The notes beneath the pieces were generated by a model that did no database searches, was not told where the DNA came from, and saw nothing but the letters and a program-made list of their open reading frames with translations. From the NCBI RefSeq assembly GCF_003952185.1, contig NZ_RXFS01000004.1, positions 248,001 through 312,000 of the forward strand: DNA of 64,000 nucleotides, in the 5' to 3' direction. The DNA comes from Variovorax sp. 679 (GTDB lineage: Bacteria; Pseudomonadota; Gammaproteobacteria; Burkholderiales; Burkholderiaceae_C). Shown here in pieces: positions 59,779 through 64,000 of the stretch. Every line of letters begins with the position of its first letter. Position 1 is the stretch's first letter. The translations under genes were made by a program, and so were the position numbers.

Positions 59779-60657
59779 ATGCCCGACCAGACCCCGAATG
59801 CACCCGCCGACGACGGCGTGGCGCTGAGACCGATGACGCCCGCCGACCTGCCGTTCACTCACGCGATGACGGACCTGCTGCGCTGGCCGCACCGGCTGGC
59901 GGACTGGGAGCAGGTGTTCGCGCATGCCGAAGGCGTCGTGGCCGAGCGCGATGGCGAGATCGTCGGCTGCGCCCTGCGCTGGCTCTGGGGCGAGCGCCAC
60001 GCCACCGTCGGCCTCGTGATCGTCACGCCGGCCTGCCAGGGGCGCCGCATCGGGCATCGCCTGATGAGCGCGGTGCTCGAGGGCCTGGAAGACCGCACGG
60101 TGCTGCTGCATGCCACCGCCGAAGGGCGCGGCCTCTACGAGCGGCTGGGCTTCGTGCGCACCGGCGAGCTGCGCCAGCACCAGGGCATCGCGCAGCCGGC
60201 GCCGCTGGTGGCCCTGCAGCCGGGCTGGCGACTGCGGCCCGCGGGCATTCACGAAGCCGCGGCGCTGCAGGCCCTGGACACCGCCGCGCGCGGCATGCCG
60301 CGCGATGCACTGATCTCCGACCTGCTTGCCGGTGCCGATGCCTGCGTGGTGCTGGACCACGACAACGAGCCGCGCGGCTTCGCGATGCTGCGCCGGTTCG
60401 GGCGCGGTCATTCGATCGGCCCCGTGGTCGCTCCCGACCTGGATGGCGCGAAGGCGCTGATCGCTCATCTCGCCAGCGTGAATGCGGGGCACTTCACCCG
60501 CATCGACATCGACTTCGACAGCGGGCTGGCCGAGTGCCTGGAAAGCATCGGGCTGCTGCGCGTGGATGCGCCAACGACGATGGTGCGAGGGGCGCCGCTT
60601 CTCACGCCGGCGGGCGGGCCTTCGCTCTTTGCCATCGTGACCCAGGCTGTCGGGTGA
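59779..60657 (+). CDS. GNAT-family N-acetyltransferase with two GNAT-like halves
   Basis: 292 residues from the ATG at 59779 (MPDQTPNAPADDG). The first half is a clear GNAT domain: LRPMTPADLPFTHAM, VGLVIVTPACQGRRIGHRLMSAVLEGL (the acetyl-CoA pyrophosphate loop), YERLGFVRTGEL. The second half, ~150-290, is a weaker GNAT-like domain (LRPAGIHEAAALQALDTAARG, GFAMLRRFGRGHSIGPVVAPD, INVDFDSG-like sequence). Similar two-part enzymes acetylate small amines. It is coupled to the reductase gene, with 3 bases between them. Confidence 0.85.
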   Translation: MPDQTPNAPADDGVALRPMTPADLPFTHAMTDLLRWPHRLADWEQVFAHAEGVVAERDGEIVGCALRWLWGERHATVGLVIVTPACQGRRIGHRLMSAVLEGLEDRTVLLHATAEGRGLYERLGFVRTGELRQHQGIAQPAPLVALQPGWRLRPAGIHEAAALQALDTAARGMPRDALISDLLAGADACVVLDHDNEPRGFAMLRRFGRGHSIGPVVAPDLDGAKALIAHLASVNAGHFTRIDIDFDSGLAECLESIGLLRVDAPTTMVRGAPLLTPAGGPSLFAIVTQAVG

Positions 60658-60660
60658 ACG

Positions 60661-61593
60661 ATGAGAGCGACTTTCCTCTACAAATCCGACCCGGCAAGAG
60701 GCCGCCTCTGGGCCGAGGTGTTTCGCCGCCGCGCTCCCGACATCGACTTTCGCATCTGGCCCGACATCGGCGATCCGGCGCAGGTGCGATTTCTCGCGGC
60801 GTGGGAGCCGCCGGACGACCTGGCGACGCGCTTTCCGAATCTGAAGGTGCTGTTCTCCTCCGGCGCAGGCGTCGACCAGTTCGACTTCGCGGCGCTGCCT
60901 GCCGAACTGCCGGTCGTGCGCATGGTGGAGCCCGGCATCGTGCGCGGCATGGTCGAGTACGTGACGCATGCGGTGCTCGGCCTGCATCGCGACATCCCGC
61001 AGTACCGGCGCCAGCAGCAGCAGGGCCTGTGGAGGCCGCTGACGGTGCGTCCTGCCGGCGAGCGACGCGTCGGTGTGCTCGGACTGGGCTCGCTCGGGCA
61101 GGCCGTGCTGGCGCAACTCGTCGCATTGGGCTTCGACTGCGCGGGATGGAGCCGCTCGTGGCATGAAGTCGACGGCGTCCAATGTCACGCCGGCGCCGAC
61201 GAGCTGCCGGCATTCCTGGCCCGCACCGACATCCTCGTGTGCCTGCTGCCGCTGACCGATTCGACGCGCGGCTTTCTTGATGCCCGACTGTTCTCGCTGC
61301 TGCCGAAGGGCGCAGGCCTGGTGCATGTGGGGCGCGGACCGCAGCTCGTGGACGCCGACCTCCTCGCCGCACTCGCAGGCGGACAGATCGGCGATGCGGT
61401 GCTCGACGTGACCGACCCCGAGCCGCTGCCGCCGGAGCATGCCTTCTGGCGGCATCCGCACATACAGCTCACGCCGCACATCGCGAGCATGACGCAGCCA
61501 TTGAGCGCGGCGGAAGTGGTGCTCGACAACCTCGAGAGGTTCGAGACGGGCGAGCCGATGCTCGGCCTGGTCGATCGCTCGCGCGGGTACTGA
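60661..61593 (+). CDS. Glyoxylate/hydroxypyruvate reductase A-like 2-hydroxyacid dehydrogenase
   Basis: 310 residues. The NAD(P)-binding motif is GLGSLG at 141-146 (GVLGLGSLGQAVLAQL). The catalytic triad candidates are R225 (VHVGRGPQLVD), E254 or E256 (DVTDPEPLPPEH) and H273 (LTPHIAS). SSGAGVDQF and VRGMVEYV are diagnostic of the GhrA branch, which reduces glyoxylate and hydroxypyruvate. It begins 3 bases after the GNAT stop. Confidence 0.92.
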   Translation: MRATFLYKSDPARGRLWAEVFRRRAPDIDFRIWPDIGDPAQVRFLAAWEPPDDLATRFPNLKVLFSSGAGVDQFDFAALPAELPVVRMVEPGIVRGMVEYVTHAVLGLHRDIPQYRRQQQQGLWRPLTVRPAGERRVGVLGLGSLGQAVLAQLVALGFDCAGWSRSWHEVDGVQCHAGADELPAFLARTDILVCLLPLTDSTRGFLDARLFSLLPKGAGLVHVGRGPQLVDADLLAALAGGQIGDAVLDVTDPEPLPPEHAFWRHPHIQLTPHIASMTQPLSAAEVVLDNLERFETGEPMLGLVDRSRGY

Positions 61594-61747
61594 TCGGGGA
61601 CGAAGAGCACCGCACGATCTGCTGCGCACCGCACGCACAACCGCAGCCTGCTTCGTGCGACACCCCCAAAGAAGCACCACCTCATGCGGTGCGCCGCCTA
61701 AGCTGAAGGCATCGAAAGCTCCCTTCGCTCTCGCTCCTTCACACCCC

Positions 61748-63151
61748 ATGACGCACCCCTCCGCACTACCTCAAAACGCCGCGCTCGACGCCATCGACCG
61801 CGCGCACCTCATCCACCCCGTCTCGCCCTGGCGCACGCACGAACGGCGCGGCCCCACCGTGCTGGCATCGGGCCGTGGTGCATGGCTGACCGACAGCAAC
61901 GGCCACGAACTGCTCGACGCCTTCGCGGGCCTGTGGTGCGTGAACGTGGGCTACGGGCAGGAGAGCGTGGTGCAGGCCGCCGCCGAGCAGATGCGCCAGC
62001 TGCCGTACGCCACCGGCTACTTCCACTTCAGCAGCGAGCCGGCCATCCGCCTCGCGCAGAAGCTGGTGCAGATCACGCCCGCTTCGCTGACGCGCGTGTA
62101 CCTCACGCTGGGCGGCTCCGAGGCGGTCGACGCCGCCGTGCGCTTCATCGTGCAGTACTACAACGCGACCGGCCGTCCGTCGAAGAAGCAGTTCATCTCG
62201 CTGGAGCGCGGCTATCACGGCTCGTCGTCCACCGGCGCGGGCCTCACTGCGCTGCCGGCCTTCCACCGCGGCTTCGACCTGCCGCTGCCCACGCAGCACT
62301 ACATCGCCTCGCCTTACGCGTACCGTCATGCCGACGGTGCCGACCCGCAGGCGCTGATCGCCTCGTCGGTCGCTGCGCTGCGCGCCAAGGTGGCCGAGCT
62401 GGGCGCGGACAACGTGGCCGCCTTCTTCTGCGAACCGATCCAGGGCTCGGGCGGCGTCATCGTGCCGCCCAAGGGCTGGCTGACGGCCATGCGCGAGGCC
62501 GCGCGCGAGCTCGACATCCTCTTCGTGGTCGACGAGGTCATCACCGGCTTCGGCCGCACCGGCCCCATGTTCGCCTGCGAGGCCGAAGGCGTGGAGCCCG
62601 ACCTGATGACCATGGCCAAGGGCCTGACGGCGGGCTACGTGCCGATGGGCGCGACCATGATGTCGGAGAAGGTCTACGCCGGCATCGCCGACGGCGCGCC
62701 GGCGGGCGCCGCCATCGGCCACGGCGCGACCTATTCGGCGCACCCGGTCGGCGCCGCGGTCGCGCTCGAGGTGCTGCGGCTCTACGAGGAAGGCGGCATC
62801 CTCGCCAACGGCCAGCGCGGCGCGGCGCATTTCGCGGCCGGGCTCGACGCGCTGCTCGAGCACCCGCTGGTGGGCGACTCGCGCCATCGCGGCCTGCTCG
62901 GCGCGCTGGAGCTGGTGAGCGACAAGGCCAGCAAGCGCGGATTCGACGCCGCGCTCGGGCTGTCCGACCGCATCTTCGCGGCCGGCTACCGCAACGGCCT
63001 GGTGTTCCGCTCCTTCGGCGACCACATCCTCGGCTTCGCGCCCGCGCTCACTTTCACGGAGGACGAGTTCGCGCAGATGTTCGCGCGGCTGAAGAAGACG
63101 CTCGACGAGGTGCTGGCCGCGCCCGACGTCCGCGCCGCGATGGCCGCCTGA
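61748..63151 (+). CDS. Class III omega-aminotransferase (PLP-dependent)
   Basis: 467 residues from the ATG at 61748. PLP motifs: VDEVITGFGRTG with D262, and MAKGLTAGYVPMGA with Schiff-base K291. LERGYHGSSSTGAG and GHGATYSAHPVGAAVALEVL are typical of the putrescine/beta-alanine:pyruvate aminotransferase branch. The N-terminal HLIHPVSPW is also characteristic. It is followed at 79 bases by an Lrp-type regulator and then a ferredoxin-like subunit. It likely transfers amino groups from an amine or omega-amino acid to pyruvate or a keto acid. Confidence 0.93.
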   Translation: MTHPSALPQNAALDAIDRAHLIHPVSPWRTHERRGPTVLASGRGAWLTDSNGHELLDAFAGLWCVNVGYGQESVVQAAAEQMRQLPYATGYFHFSSEPAIRLAQKLVQITPASLTRVYLTLGGSEAVDAAVRFIVQYYNATGRPSKKQFISLERGYHGSSSTGAGLTALPAFHRGFDLPLPTQHYIASPYAYRHADGADPQALIASSVAALRAKVAELGADNVAAFFCEPIQGSGGVIVPPKGWLTAMREAARELDILFVVDEVITGFGRTGPMFACEAEGVEPDLMTMAKGLTAGYVPMGATMMSEKVYAGIADGAPAGAAIGHGATYSAHPVGAAVALEVLRLYEEGGILANGQRGAAHFAAGLDALLEHPLVGDSRHRGLLGALELVSDKASKRGFDAALGLSDRIFAAGYRNGLVFRSFGDHILGFAPALTFTEDEFAQMFARLKKTLDEVLAAPDVRAAMAA

Positions 63152-63229
63152 AACGGCGTCCCGCAATACCCGCAAGAGCCGGCCGCCGACGCAGAATCGG
63201 GATCTCTCGTTTCGTTATCAGGCCCCGCC

Positions 63230-63724
63230 ATGTCAGAAGCTTTCAAGATCGACCGACTCGACCTGCGTATCCTGGCCCAGTTGCAGAAGAACGGGCGCAT
63301 GACCAACGTCGACCTGGCGGATGCGGTGGGGCTGTCGCCCAGCCCCTGCCTGATCCGCGTGAAGCGGCTGGAGCAGGCGGGCTACATCGCCGGCTACGGC
63401 GCGCACCTGCGGCTCGAAAAGCTCGGCGACACGCTCACCGTGTTCACCGAGGTCACGCTGCAGGACCACCATCGCGAAGACTTCGTGCGCTTCGAGGCCG
63501 CCATCCGCGAGGTCGACGAGGTGCTCGAATGCCACCTGGTCAGCGGCGGCTACGACTACCTGCTGCGCTTCCTCACGCGCGGCGTGAACCACTACCAGGA
63601 AGTGATCGAGGGGCTGCTCGAACGCAACATCGGCATCTCGAAGTACTTCAGCTACATCGTCATCAAGTCGCCGTTCATCAAGACGCACTGTCCGATCGAA
63701 CGGCTTTTTCCCCACGAGCGCTGA
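63230..63724 (+). CDS. Lrp/AsnC-family transcriptional regulator
   Basis: 164 residues. The helix-turn-helix is at ~6-60 (IDRLDLRILAQLQKNGRMTNVDLADAVGLSPSPCLIRVKRLEQAGYIAGYGAHL) and the RAM ligand-binding domain at ~75-155 (VTLQDHHREDFVRFEAAIREVDEVLECHLVSGGYDYLLRFLTR). Family members sense amino acids. The position between an aminotransferase and an oxidase subunit suggests local control of amine/amino-acid catabolism. Confidence 0.95.
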   Translation: MSEAFKIDRLDLRILAQLQKNGRMTNVDLADAVGLSPSPCLIRVKRLEQAGYIAGYGAHLRLEKLGDTLTVFTEVTLQDHHREDFVRFEAAIREVDEVLECHLVSGGYDYLLRFLTRGVNHYQEVIEGLLERNIGISKYFSYIVIKSPFIKTHCPIERLFPHER

Positions 63725-63746
63725 CCGGCGCTCCCGACGCTTCTCC

Positions 63747-64000
63747 ATGCCCGAACCCACGCCTCGCCTCCCACCGTCGGCCCGCTTCGTGCGGCTCGCG
63801 GAAACCGACCGGCCCGCGCTGACCCTGCAGATCGACGGCGAGGCCCGCACGGCGCTGGCCGGCGACACGCTGCTGGTGGCGCTGCTGAGCAACGGGCGAC
63901 GGGTGCGCGACAGCGAGTTCGGCGACGGGCCGCGCGCCGGCTTCTGCCTGATGGGCGCCTGCCAGGACTGCTGGGTGTGGACGCCGGCCGGCGAGCGCCT
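63747..64000 (+). CDS. 2Fe-2S ferredoxin-like subunit of an opine/amino-acid oxidase (3' end outside window)
   Basis: The first 84 residues of a Fer2_4-type protein. TLQIDGEARTALAGDTLLVALLSNG matches the start of hydrogen-cyanide-synthase/octopine-oxidase small subunits. The cluster ligands begin at GFCLMGACQDCWV (Cys-x4-Cys-x2-Cys). Such subunits assemble with two FAD subunits, expected just beyond the window edge. It starts 22 bases after the Lrp stop. Confidence 0.87.
   Translation, partial: MPEPTPRLPPSARFVRLAETDRPALTLQIDGEARTALAGDTLLVALLSNGRRVRDSEFGDGPRAGFCLMGACQDCWVWTPAGER

Overview
This is GC-rich DNA with dense coding, GTG and TTG starts, and almost no TTA, CTA or TCA codons. It contains uvrA, ssb and glpD, many FecI/FecR/TonB-receptor modules, a giant haemagglutinin-type exoprotein, and ABC/FAD-oxidase catabolic operons. 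Together these suggest a betaproteobacterium of the Comamonadaceae, most likely Variovorax-like. That placement is inferred from overall character; no 16S gene is present. No tRNA, rRNA, CRISPR array, prophage or insertion sequence was seen.

Layout. 1-1.6 kb: the end of glpD, translationally coupled to a GntR/UTRA regulator. 1.7-7.1 kb (minus strand): a ClC chloride transporter, uvrA and an EamA/DMT exporter. 7.2-7.8 kb: ssb with a strong terminator. 8.0-24.2 kb: a large surface locus made of two secreted TonB-C-like proteins (one fused to an STN signalling domain), an ECF sigma factor, a FecR-type anti-sigma factor, a 4189-residue TpsA/FHA-like exoprotein, and a second ECF sigma factor. 24.2-38.9 kb: an iron-uptake island with two Fur-box-preceded FecI/FecR pairs, an STN-containing TonB receptor, a FecBCD-type ABC importer, a DAO-family flavoenzyme, a second STN-containing receptor, a DUF4198-like periplasmic protein and a PepSY membrane protein. 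39.0-41.6 kb: a NarL-type response regulator and a hybrid histidine kinase. 41.6-44.1 kb: a cluster of inverted repeats, then an exported alginate-lyase-like protein with FN3-like and LamG-like domains. 44.1-49.3 kb: a LacI regulator divergent from a GntP permease and FGGY gluconokinase, with three matching operators between them, then an AraC regulator. 49.3-59.2 kb (minus strand): an eight-gene catabolic operon (HAD hydrolase, FAD amine oxidase, oligopeptide/opine-type ABC importer, tartrate/malate-type dehydrogenase, succinate-semialdehyde-type dehydrogenase). 59.8-64 kb: a GNAT enzyme, a GhrA-like reductase, a class III aminotransferase, an Lrp regulator and the start of a 2Fe-2S oxidase subunit.

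How the parts fit. The most unusual region is 8.0-24.2 kb. Cell-surface signalling parts normally attached to TonB receptors (STN domain, TonB C-domain, FecI sigma, FecR) sit directly upstream of a giant exoprotein instead of a receptor. No TpsB-like secretion pore is visible. This suggests a surface-signalling circuit dedicated to an adhesin, with a soluble relay protein in place of the receptor plug extension. The next island reuses the same regulatory logic for iron or ferric-siderophore uptake under Fur control. The 49-64 kb region looks like amine, amino-acid or opine catabolism: import, oxidative deamination, aldehyde oxidation and transamination, under Lrp control.
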